Below, one piece after another: positions 44,719 through 53,233 of a stretch of 64,000 bases of DNA. The position numbers were made by a program, and so were the translations under genes. Within the stretch, counting starts at the first letter, position 1. Every line of letters begins with the position of its first letter. Below the pieces are notes generated by a model, which saw only the letters and a program-made list of their open reading frames with translations, was not told where the DNA came from and made no database searches. The DNA comes from ZC4RG30 sp039932715 (GTDB lineage: Bacteria; Pseudomonadota; Gammaproteobacteria; Steroidobacterales; Steroidobacteraceae): positions 62,001 to 126,000 of the forward strand of contig JBDTPN010000004.1 in assembly GCA_039932715.1 (NCBI GenBank), in the 5' to 3' direction.

Positions 44719-46069
44719 TTTCCGTCTCAACGTCGCCGCAAGGGTGTTGCTGCTCACCAGCTGCATCAGCATCGGGGTCTGGGGCTGGATTGACGAACAT
44801 TGGCTGGTGACACCGCTGGTCGCGGGACTCATTGCCGTGCTGCTGGTGGTGGAGTTGATCTGGTATGTCGAGCGCACGCTGCGTGATCTGAGCAGCTTCC
44901 TGAGTTCCATCTCGCACCATGACTACTCCGTGCCGCTTTCCGAGCTGCGCAAGGGGCGGGTATTCGACAAGCTTGAAGACGCGTACCGGGTGCTGAGCAC
45001 ACAGTTCACGCGCCTCAGCCTGCAGAAGGCGGCCAATCACCAGTACCTGGAAGCAGTGGTCGAGCACGTGGGAGTTGCCCTGGTCAGCTTTGACGACGCG
45101 GGGCACGTGGCCATGATGAATGGACGCGCCCGGCGCCTGTTCGGTACGCCACAACCATTGAGCATCAAGTCATTCTCACGGTTCGATGCCCGAATGCCGG
45201 AACTGCTCGAGCGACTCGGCGACAGTGATCGCGACCTGTTGCGTGTGCAGCGCGAGGACGACACCTTGCAGCTGGTGCTCTACTGCACCTGCTTCAGGCT
45301 GCTGGACCGTCGGTACAAGCTGGTGTCTTTCCAGAACATACGCGACGAACTGGAACGACTGGAGATCGAATCATGGCAGAAACTGATTCGCGTGCTCACG
45401 CACGAGATCATGAATTCAGTTACACCCATAATCTCGCTGAGCAAACTGATCCAGGAATCCCTGGCTGCTGATGAAGCTAATCCCGCCACTGCCCTGACCC
45501 TGACTGGCGACGAACGCAGCGATCTGCAGCGCAGCGCGGACGCAGTCCACTCGCGCAGCAGCGGACTGCTTGAATTTGTCAGGGCCTATCGCAGCTTTGC
45601 CTCGATTCCTGTTGCGGCAATCGCCGACGGGGAATTGCAACCGTTGCTGGAGCGTGTGCGCACGTTGATGGCCGATGCGCTTGCTGCGCAGCACGTGACC
45701 ATGGAAGTCCGGTGCGAGAAGGGGCTTGTCTTCCATGCCGATGCCGGCCAGATCGAGCAGGTGCTTATCAATCTGCTGCGCAATGCCATCGAGGCGCTCG
45801 CCGATACATCCGATCCGCGCATACAGTTGCGGGCATCGCTCAATGACCAGGGGCGGGTGCTGATTCAGGTTGGGGACAATGGTCCCGGTATCGACCCGGC
45901 GCACCTCGACAACATCTTCGTCCCGTTTTTCACCACCAAACGGGGCGGCACTGGCGTGGGTCTCAGCGTTTCGCGACAGCTGGTGCAGGCCAACCATGGC
46001 TTCATCTCCGTGAAGCCAGGCGAAACCGGTGGCACCGTATTCATCGTGTCGCTGCCCGCGCCACACTAG
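44705..46069 (+). CDS. Sensor histidine kinase (NtrB-like)
   Basis: Membrane histidine kinase of 454 residues: two TM helices (VLLLTSCISIGVWGWI and VTPLVAGLIAVLLVVELIWY), a HAMP-like and PAS segment (about 60-220), phosphoacceptor H233 (LTHEIMNSVTPII), and a catalytic domain with N box LINLLRNAIEAL, G1 DNGPGID, F box FVPFFTTK and G2 GTGVGLSV. The small periplasmic loop between the TMs suggests signal sensing in the membrane. Starts within the end of the regulator gene. Confidence 0.94.
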
Positions 46070-46079
46070 CGGACCTGGC

Positions 46080-47012
46080 TCAGACGATATTGACGCCCAG
46101 CTCTCCGGGTCGCCGCGAAATTCCATACCAGGTGTTGGTGATGAATTGCGTCGCATCACCCCAGCGGGCTTCGAAATCGCGCGCGGGCGCGGTGTCGAGC
46201 ATGTCCTGGATACTCATTCCCTGCGCCAGCAGATTTGACAGCCGCTGCTTCATGGTGGTGAGTACGGCGTTTTGCTCGTGTACCTGTTCGCGCGACAGCA
46301 ATGCGCCCTTGCCCGATACATACCTGGTCGCGGGCCCGGACATGTCGAGCAGCGTCTGCGTGCCGGTGACCATGCCGCCAATCCAGCCATTGGTCGAATA
46401 GTCGAGTATGGGCCACGCACCCGCGGCCAGCACATCGGCCCCGACCAGCACGTTGGCCTTGCGGAAATACACATAGATGTCGCCATCGGTATGTGCTTGC
46501 GGCAAGTAACCGTAGTCGATGTTCTCACCACCGAATTCAAGACTGGCCGAGGTGTAGATGGTCTGGTTGGGTCGTGCCTTGACCGGCAACGGTGAGTAGG
46601 TGCGGTGTTCCCACTTCGAATCGATCACCGTGCCCAGCCACAGCCGGGTGTTTTCGTGCGCGATGATGCGCGTGCCGGCCGCCCCCAGTTCGGGGTTGGA
46701 GCCGGTCTGGTCGTAATGCCAGTGGGTGTTGAATAGCGTGTGTATGAGGCGCGCGCCGGTGAGGTCGCGCACGGCCTTGAGCACCTGCCGCGATTGTTGC
46801 TGCGAACCACCATCCACCAGCAATACGCCGTCCGGGGAGTTGAACACGGTGACATTGCCGCCGCCGCCGGTGATCAGCGTCAGCTGGTCTGTCAGCGGCG
46901 TGAGCACCAGTTGCGATGCTGCAGGCGCTGCAGACGCAGTAGACACCCGCGCGGCCATACCCGCTGCAGCCGCTGACATGGCATTTGCCAGAAATGCACG
47001 CCGCTGCATCAT
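46080..47012 (-). CDS. Tat-exported MBL-fold hydrolase
   Basis: Protein of 310 residues with a Tat-like signal (MQRRAFLANAMSAAAAG). The metallo-beta-lactamase fold shows GNVTVFNSPDGVLLVDGGSQ, the metal motif FNTHWHYDQTGSN, IAHENTRLWLG, the second histidine in QAHTDGDIYVYF and an aspartate in LVGADVLAAG. The common HxHxDH motif reads HxHxDQ here; I recall related proteins with HWHPEQTGSN, so this is probably a subfamily feature and not damage. Substrate unknown. It overlaps the ankyrin gene by four bases. Confidence 0.85.
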   Translation of the reverse strand: MMQRRAFLANAMSAAAAGMAARVSTASAAPAASQLVLTPLTDQLTLITGGGGNVTVFNSPDGVLLVDGGSQQQSRQVLKAVRDLTGARLIHTLFNTHWHYDQTGSNPELGAAGTRIIAHENTRLWLGTVIDSKWEHRTYSPLPVKARPNQTIYTSASLEFGGENIDYGYLPQAHTDGDIYVYFRKANVLVGADVLAAGAWPILDYSTNGWIGGMVTGTQTLLDMSGPATRYVSGKGALLSREQVHEQNAVLTTMKQRLSNLLAQGMSIQDMLDTAPARDFEARWGDATQFITNTWYGISRRPGELGVNIV

Positions 47013-48574
47013 GTGCCGGTGGTGGCCATGAGCTTGCGCAGCAGCGCTTCGGTTTCAGGATGCGCCGCGCCCGATCCACCACGACCGGAGGTGGTGACCG
47101 AGGCACGGGTCAGGTCGATGGCCATGCGACCGCGTGCATCCTTGGCCTGCAAGTCGATGCCTTTGGCGGCCAGGGTTTCGACCAGGCCATTCCAGCCCAG
47201 GGCCGCTGCGCCATGCAGGGCCGTCTGTCCCTGGCGATCACGCGCGTTGATGTTGGCGCCGGCAGCCAGCAGCAGCTGCGTCGCTTCCATTGCCTGTTCC
47301 TCGCTCTTGTAACGCCCGCGCGTGTCAAGGCTGGCGGAGGCATTGCCCGTTGCGGCCATCAGCGGTGTGATGCCATTGACCGTGGGCAGCTCAACATTGG
47401 CGCCGTGTGCCAGCAGCAGTTTTATTGCCGGCAGGTCACCGGCCTTGGCAGCGCGTATCAGCGGTGTGGTACCCACTGCCAGCAGACCATCCGCACCGCG
47501 ATCGTCGCGCAGTGAGCGGTAGGGAGGAAACAGCTTGAGCTGCAGATTGGGGTTGGCTCCGGCTTCCAGCAATATCCGGGTCAGCTCGGTGCCGCTGATC
47601 TTGTCCAGCGTGGGACGGTCCGCGCGGCCGCTGATGGGCAGCGTGTTCATGTCCACCACTGCGTACAGCGGTGAACGTCCCCAGATGTCCCACCTGTTTA
47701 CATCGGCGCCGTGATGCACCAGCAGTGCGGCCGTATCAAAACTGAAATTGAGGGATGCCAGCAACAGCGGCGTCACGCCGTCCGGATCCGTGAGGTTCAC
47801 ATCGGCACCGGCCTTGATCAGCAGGCTGGCGCATTCGGCGCAGCCGCGTCGCGCCGCATACAGCAGCGGCGTGAACCCACCGGTGGGTCGCGCCTGCATG
47901 CGCGGCTCGGCCGTCACCTGGCGTTCCCACTCGTTGACCTTCGAGCGCGCGTTTACCTCCGCGCCATGTTCGATCAGCAGCTTGACCATGAGTGGCTGTG
48001 CCTCGGCCGCCGCCCACATCAAGGGTGTCTGGCCACGCCACTGTTCGTGCCGGTTGACCTTGGCGCCGCGCTTGAGCAACAGCTTCGCCGCCTCCACATT
48101 GCTGCTGCGTGCGATCACCATCAGCGCTGTCTGGCCATCAGCATTGGTGGATTCGACATCCGCACCCGCATCCAGCAATTTGCGCAGCACCTGCGGATTT
48201 CCCACCACTGCGGCCTCGGACAGTGGCGTGGCGTGATAGTCATTGGCCGCCTTGGCGTCGGCACCTGCAGCCAGCAATCGGCCCACCAGATCGAGGTCGT
48301 TGTTGTACACCGCCCAATGCAGCGCGGTGGTGCCATCGGCAGAGTGCTCATTCACGTCGGCGTGCGGCTTTGCCAGCAGTGCGGTCAAGGTTGCCGTGTC
48401 ACGCATGCGCGCAGCCGTTACCAAGGGCGTGGGCGCCTCGACAAGATCCACTACGGCAGCGGCATGCACGCTGCCGATTCCGGAAGCGGCCCACACCAGC
48501 CACAGCAAGGTGGCGCGCGATAGCTGACAGGCTCGCGATGGCTGACACACGCGCGCCAACTCAGATCTCCGCAA
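47009..48574 (-). CDS. Exported ankyrin-repeat protein
   Basis: Protein of 521 residues with a signal peptide (LLWLVWAASGIGSVHAAA). About ten ankyrin repeats follow, for example DGTTALHWAVYNNDLDLVGR, GQTPLMWAAAEAQPLMVKLL, GVTPLLLASLNFSFDTAALL and GQTALHGAAALGWNGLVETL; each has the xTPLxxAAxxGxxxxVxxLL pattern. Such repeats bind protein partners. The start is TTG at 48574, overlapping the DUF1552 gene by 14 bases. Periplasmic or outer-surface location is likely. Confidence 0.88.
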   Translation of the reverse strand: MRRSELARVCQPSRACQLSRATLLWLVWAASGIGSVHAAAVVDLVEAPTPLVTAARMRDTATLTALLAKPHADVNEHSADGTTALHWAVYNNDLDLVGRLLAAGADAKAANDYHATPLSEAAVVGNPQVLRKLLDAGADVESTNADGQTALMVIARSSNVEAAKLLLKRGAKVNRHEQWRGQTPLMWAAAEAQPLMVKLLIEHGAEVNARSKVNEWERQVTAEPRMQARPTGGFTPLLYAARRGCAECASLLIKAGADVNLTDPDGVTPLLLASLNFSFDTAALLVHHGADVNRWDIWGRSPLYAVVDMNTLPISGRADRPTLDKISGTELTRILLEAGANPNLQLKLFPPYRSLRDDRGADGLLAVGTTPLIRAAKAGDLPAIKLLLAHGANVELPTVNGITPLMAATGNASASLDTRGRYKSEEQAMEATQLLLAAGANINARDRQGQTALHGAAALGWNGLVETLAAKGIDLQAKDARGRMAIDLTRASVTTSGRGGSGAAHPETEALLRKLMATTGT

Positions 48575-49883
48575 TAGCGCCGGTGCTGTCGCCCACCCGC
48601 TCTATGGAGATGCCCGAACGCTGCAGCATGGTCAGCAGCACATTGGCCAGCGGCGTGCGCTCCTTGAAGTTGATGTGCTGTCCGCCACGGACGCGACCAT
48701 AGCCTCCACCCAGCAATGCGGTTGGCAACGGGTATTGATTGTGCGCATTGCTGTTGCTCATGTTGCTGCCGAACAGCAGGATGGAATGATCCAGCATGCT
48801 GCCGTCGCCATCCGGCATCTTCGCCAGCGTGTCGACGAAACGGGCAAACACCTGCGTGTGATAGCGCTGGATCTTCGACAGGCGTTCTTTCTTGGCCGGA
48901 TCATTGGCGTGGTGCGACAGCGCATGGAACGCATCGGGCACCCCGATGTGGTTGTAGGTCTGTTCGCTGACTTCCGCCGCGATCATGAAACTCTGCACCC
49001 GCGTGAGATCGCCCTGATAGGCCAGCGCAATCAGGTCGAACATCAGCTTGAGGTGTTCGTCGAAATTCTCGGACGTGGCACCCGGCACGTCGGGCAACTT
49101 GACCTTGGCCAGGTCGCCCTTGTCACTGTTCTGGATGCGACGTTCTATTTCGCGCACGCTGGTGAGGTAATCATCCAGCGTGCGGCGGTCGGCTGATCCC
49201 AGCGTGGGTTTCAGCGAACCGAATTCTCCGGAGATCATGTCGAGCAGGCTCGCGGTCTGCCGGTTGAGGAAACTGCGTTCCGCGGCCGTGTCGCCCTGAC
49301 CGAACAGGCGCAGGAACAGCTGCCGCGGATTGCTTTCCACCGGCAGCGGCGTCGAGGGCGTGCTGAAGGAAAGCGTGCCCGAATAGCTGCATCCGTAGCC
49401 GCGCTCACAGGCACTGCCGGCTCCATGTCCCTGGGCCGTTGCGGTTTCGAGCGATGGCCACGGGGTTTCCTGACCAATGTGTTTGGCTGCGATCTGGTCC
49501 ACGGTGAGCGCCATCTCAGGGGTGAGGCTTTCCTTGGGATGAACACAGGACAGCCACGTAGCAGGCACCAGTGCATGCACCGCGCGGCTTTCACCGGGCT
49601 TGTTGCCGATGTTGCTGACAATGGTCAGCTGGTCGCGGAAAGGGGCCAGGGGTTCGAGAATGGGCTGCAGTTCAAAGGCCGTGCCATCGGTGGCCGGCGT
49701 CCACTTCTCCATCACCGCGCCATGCGGAAAATAGAAGAAGCCCAGCCGCGGCTTGGGAGCCGCCGCGGTTTTGGCCAATGCAGTGGCCGCGGGAATCATG
49801 GCGTCGAGCAAGGGCAGCGCGACGGCAACGCCGGCCCCGCGCAACAGTGTGCGGCGTGAAAGGTGTTTTCGGGTTATGAACAT
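48561..49883 (-). CDS. DUF1552 exported protein
   Basis: Protein of 440 residues with a Tat-type signal (SRRTLLRGAGVAVALPLLDA). The body matches the DUF1552 pattern: RLGFFYFPHGAVMEKWTP, LTIVSNIGNKPGESRAVHA, TVDQIAAKHIG and LDHSILLFGSNMSNSNAH. DUF1552 genes are typically next to DUF1592 genes, as here. A related fold to sulfatase/DUF1501 proteins has been proposed for similar families; activity unknown. Confidence 0.9.
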   Translation of the reverse strand: MFITRKHLSRRTLLRGAGVAVALPLLDAMIPAATALAKTAAAPKPRLGFFYFPHGAVMEKWTPATDGTAFELQPILEPLAPFRDQLTIVSNIGNKPGESRAVHALVPATWLSCVHPKESLTPEMALTVDQIAAKHIGQETPWPSLETATAQGHGAGSACERGYGCSYSGTLSFSTPSTPLPVESNPRQLFLRLFGQGDTAAERSFLNRQTASLLDMISGEFGSLKPTLGSADRRTLDDYLTSVREIERRIQNSDKGDLAKVKLPDVPGATSENFDEHLKLMFDLIALAYQGDLTRVQSFMIAAEVSEQTYNHIGVPDAFHALSHHANDPAKKERLSKIQRYHTQVFARFVDTLAKMPDGDGSMLDHSILLFGSNMSNSNAHNQYPLPTALLGGGYGRVRGGQHINFKERTPLANVLLTMLQRSGISIERVGDSTGAIAEI

Positions 49884-49886
49884 GGC

Positions 49887-52280
49887 TTATCCCCCCACGC
49901 TTGGCGTAGGTTCCGGCGGCAGCAGCCGCTTGCGGAACGCATCGCGCATCACGATGCCCTGCACGATGGCCTCGAAATGGTAATCCTGGCCGGCAGCCTC
50001 ACGCACCACGGCGCGCACCGCCGGCATGTCCTGGTACCGCACCGGACGCCCAAGGGCATAGACCATCAGCTTCTCGGTTAGTGCCTGGACGAACTGATCG
50101 GGGTTGGCCAGCAGGGCCTGGTTGAGGTCGGCGGGACCCTTGACCGGGATGCCGCTGGCCAATCGCCCGCTGGCATCGATGAGCGTGCCGGCGTCGCGGT
50201 CGCGATCGCGCCAGCCACCCAGTACATCGTAGTTTTCAAGCGCAAAGCCCAGCGGATCCATGATTCCATGACAGGCATTGCAGGATTTCTGTGCGCGATG
50301 CGCTTCCAGTCGCTCACGCACAGTCTGCGCCTGCTTGCCAGGCTCGTTTTCCTTGAACTGCTCCACGCCCGGTGGCGGCGAAGTGGGAGGCGTGCCCGAC
50401 AGCGTTTCCATCACCCACGCGCCGCGCAGCACCGGCGAAGTGCGATTGCCATAGGAAGTGCCCATCAGCACCGCACCCTTGCCCAGCAGTCCCCAGCGAT
50501 TGGCGTCCGCCAGTTGCACCTTGCGAAACTGGTCACCGCGTATGTTCTTGATGCCGTACTGGATGGCCAGGCGCTCATTGAGGAAGGTGGTATCCGATCG
50601 CAGCAGGTCGAGCACACTGCGGTTCGAGCGCAGCACGCTGTCGAGGAACAGGCGGATCTCCTCGCGATAGGCCAGGCGCAGGTTAGTGTCGAAATCCGGA
50701 TACACCACGGGATCGGGTTGGATGTTGTCCATGCGGCCGATGTTGAGCCACTGGAAAGCGAAGTTGGTCACCAGCGCATCCGAGCGCGGATCCGCCAGCA
50801 TGCGGCGCACTTGCCCCTCGAGCACTCCCGCATCGTGCAGGTGGCCACTGGCCGCAACATCCACCAGCTTCTGGTCCGGCCCCTCGCTCCATATAAAGAA
50901 GGAGAGCCGCGAAGCCAGTTCAATGTCGGATAAATCTTCAATGGTGGCGCGCAGTGGCTGGCCCTGCGGTCCGGCGCGCAGCAGGAACCGCGTGCTCGAA
51001 AGAATTGCCGTCAGTCCACTTTCGATGCCAGCCTCGAAGTCGCCGGTCTCACGCCCCATTTTGTAGAACGACAGTGGCGCAGCGATATCCGCATCCGTGA
51101 CCGGCCGACGAAAAGCCGCGGCCGAAAGATTTGTCAGGATGCGCTGCGCGCAGGGCAACTCCTGCGTCGCATTGGCAGGCCGGCAGATGAAGATGCGTTG
51201 CCGGCTGGCGGTTTCGCTGATGCCCGTCACATTGAAGGGCCCGGAAATGTCGAAACCGGGAATGGTGGGTACGCGTTCCATTTCCGGCAGCATGGCCATG
51301 GGCTGCAGCGGTGAATCCGATTGGGCAAATGTGCGCTGCACGAACGCCACACCCACGCGATGCGGGCCGGCCTTCACGCGCACGCGGATGCCATTGAAGC
51401 GCGACTGCATCTCATCCGCGGCGGCCGACTGGCGTTGGTCCACTGACTTGAGATCCTCCGGCCCGCCGAATTCCTGCTGGAATACGCGCACGTCATCGAT
51501 GGTCAGGATCACGCGCTGCCTGTCATCCACCTTGGTGACGTAGCCGGCGCCCATGAAAAGAAAATCGCGGATGTTGAAAACGTATTCGCCGTCGGCGGGA
51601 AAATCGTGCACCACCGTCGTGCCGCCGCGCGTGCCCAGTGGCAATCCGTCAATATGCTGATCCTGGTCGATGGCCGTGTTGACGCGATAGTCGTGGGTGC
51701 TGGGTTTGGCGGTCACGCGACCGATGGCCTGGCGGCTGACCACGCGCGCCGTCGCGATGTATTGATCGAGGAACGCCGGTGATACACGCAGTGACGCCGC
51801 GACATTGTCGAACCCTTCGCTGGACACATCCTTGGGCAGCAGCGTATTGACGTCGACGTCGATGTCGAGCAGGCGCTGGATCTCGCGCGCGTACTCCGTG
51901 CGATTGAGCCGGTGCAGACCCACGTATCCGGGATCGGGGTTTGCGGCGCCGCCCGCATCCAGGCGGGTTTCGAGCCAGGAGACAAATGTGGCCAGGGTCT
52001 GCGCGTCGGGCTGGGTCTCGCCCGGTGGCGGCATCAGCCTGCCGCGCACCTTGCGCACGGCTTTTTCCCACACCTCGGCATCGCCATGGATGTTGCCCAT
52101 CGACAGAGTGTCGAAGGCCACCCCGCCTGCCCAATCGGTGCTGTTGTGGCAGTTGCCGCAGGTTTTCACCAGCAGTTGTTGCACCGCCAGATCGTCGGTG
52201 CCCGCTGGCGCCGCCGCATGGGTCGCGCCGGCCAGCAGGAACAGGCAGACGGCGATCAGGGTTTTGGGGGAAGGACTCAC
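49887..52280 (-). CDS. DUF1592-type exported protein with cytochrome c motifs (DUF1587/1592/1588/1585)
   Basis: Protein of 797 residues with a signal peptide (KTLIAVCLFLLAGATHAAAP). The first haem-type site CGNCH lies near residue 36; the second, CNACHGIMDPLGFALENYD, lies near the C-terminus inside the DUF1588/1585 region. Between them, LHRLNRTEYAREIQRLLDID (DUF1587) and the DUF1595/1592 body with ELASRLSFFIWSEGPDQKLV are typical. Members are common in planctomycetes and in some gammaproteobacteria; function unknown, possibly oxidation or cleavage of polymers. GTG start. First gene of the four-gene operon; next gene begins three bases after the stop. Confidence 0.9.
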   Translation of the reverse strand: MSPSPKTLIAVCLFLLAGATHAAAPAGTDDLAVQQLLVKTCGNCHNSTDWAGGVAFDTLSMGNIHGDAEVWEKAVRKVRGRLMPPPGETQPDAQTLATFVSWLETRLDAGGAANPDPGYVGLHRLNRTEYAREIQRLLDIDVDVNTLLPKDVSSEGFDNVAASLRVSPAFLDQYIATARVVSRQAIGRVTAKPSTHDYRVNTAIDQDQHIDGLPLGTRGGTTVVHDFPADGEYVFNIRDFLFMGAGYVTKVDDRQRVILTIDDVRVFQQEFGGPEDLKSVDQRQSAAADEMQSRFNGIRVRVKAGPHRVGVAFVQRTFAQSDSPLQPMAMLPEMERVPTIPGFDISGPFNVTGISETASRQRIFICRPANATQELPCAQRILTNLSAAAFRRPVTDADIAAPLSFYKMGRETGDFEAGIESGLTAILSSTRFLLRAGPQGQPLRATIEDLSDIELASRLSFFIWSEGPDQKLVDVAASGHLHDAGVLEGQVRRMLADPRSDALVTNFAFQWLNIGRMDNIQPDPVVYPDFDTNLRLAYREEIRLFLDSVLRSNRSVLDLLRSDTTFLNERLAIQYGIKNIRGDQFRKVQLADANRWGLLGKGAVLMGTSYGNRTSPVLRGAWVMETLSGTPPTSPPPGVEQFKENEPGKQAQTVRERLEAHRAQKSCNACHGIMDPLGFALENYDVLGGWRDRDRDAGTLIDASGRLASGIPVKGPADLNQALLANPDQFVQALTEKLMVYALGRPVRYQDMPAVRAVVREAAGQDYHFEAIVQGIVMRDAFRKRLLPPEPTPSVGG

Positions 52281-52327
52281 GGTCGGGAATCATTCCACAG
52301 ATTGGCCGAAAAGCTGAATTCTTGTCC

Positions 52328-53224
52328 TTAACCCGCGCCTTCCTGCGCCGCCACGTGAACCTTTACCGAGAGCTTGTGGGCCGCGCCACCCAGGATGACG
52401 CCGCGCAGCGGCGACACGTCGGCGAAATCCCGCCCCCAGGCCAGCGAGATATGGTCTGTGCCCACGAATCCGCCATTGGTGGGGTCGAACTCAACCCAGC
52501 CAAATGGCGGGCACCACACGGCCACCCATGCATGGGTGGCGCCGCCGCCGACCAGCGCTGCGGGCGCATCAACCGGCGTATGCGTGCGCAGGTAGCCGCT
52601 GATGTAGCGCGCCGGCAATCCGCGGGAGCGCAGGCACGCGATCATCAGGTGGGCGAAGTCCTGGCACACGCCGCGCTTGCGTTGCAGAACTTCGGTGACC
52701 GAGGTGCTGATGGTGGTCTCGCCGGGCGCGTAGGTCAGGTCCGCATACAACTGGTCACACAGGGCGCTGGCGCAGGCCAGTATCGGCCTGCCGGCGGTAA
52801 AGCAACCCTCGGTGTACACGCAGAACAGGTGCTTGAGATGTACATGCTGCGACTCGTTGCGAAAGCGGCAGGCATCGAGTACGTCGCGATCCAGCTCGGT
52901 GCCGTTGTATACGCAGGCGCTGCGCACCTTCTCCCACGGCCAGGTGTCTTCCATAGGCACCATGGCGCGCGGATAGACATCGATCAGCATCCGCGAATGC
53001 ACGCTCAATTCGCGATGTGGCTGCGCCAGCTCGATGCGGGTCACAGGATTACCAAAGGCATCGACCTGATCGACGCGTCGATGCTGGCCTGGCGCAATGT
53101 CTATCGAGGATTCCACACATTCCTGCCAAGCCGAGGGCCGCGCCATCAGGTGCAGCAGGTGATGCGAGTGCAGCACATCGCTGGCATAGCGATAAGTGGT
53201 CTGGTGATCGATGTGGTAGCGCAT
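52328..53224 (-). CDS. Transglutaminase-family protein
   Basis: Protein of 298 residues: bacterial transglutaminase N-terminal domain (IDHQTTYRYASDVLHSHHLL) followed by the transglutaminase-like core with catalytic C187 (RGVCQDFAHLMIACLRSRGL), a histidine in THAWVAVWCP and an aspartate in FDPTNGG. No signal peptide, so a cytoplasmic peptidase or amide-transfer role is expected. It lies nine bases after the ATP-grasp/alpha-E fusion gene. Confidence 0.9.
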   Translation of the reverse strand: MRYHIDHQTTYRYASDVLHSHHLLHLMARPSAWQECVESSIDIAPGQHRRVDQVDAFGNPVTRIELAQPHRELSVHSRMLIDVYPRAMVPMEDTWPWEKVRSACVYNGTELDRDVLDACRFRNESQHVHLKHLFCVYTEGCFTAGRPILACASALCDQLYADLTYAPGETTISTSVTEVLQRKRGVCQDFAHLMIACLRSRGLPARYISGYLRTHTPVDAPAALVGGGATHAWVAVWCPPFGWVEFDPTNGGFVGTDHISLAWGRDFADVSPLRGVILGGAAHKLSVKVHVAAQEGAG

Positions 53225-53233
53225 GGCAGGGGG

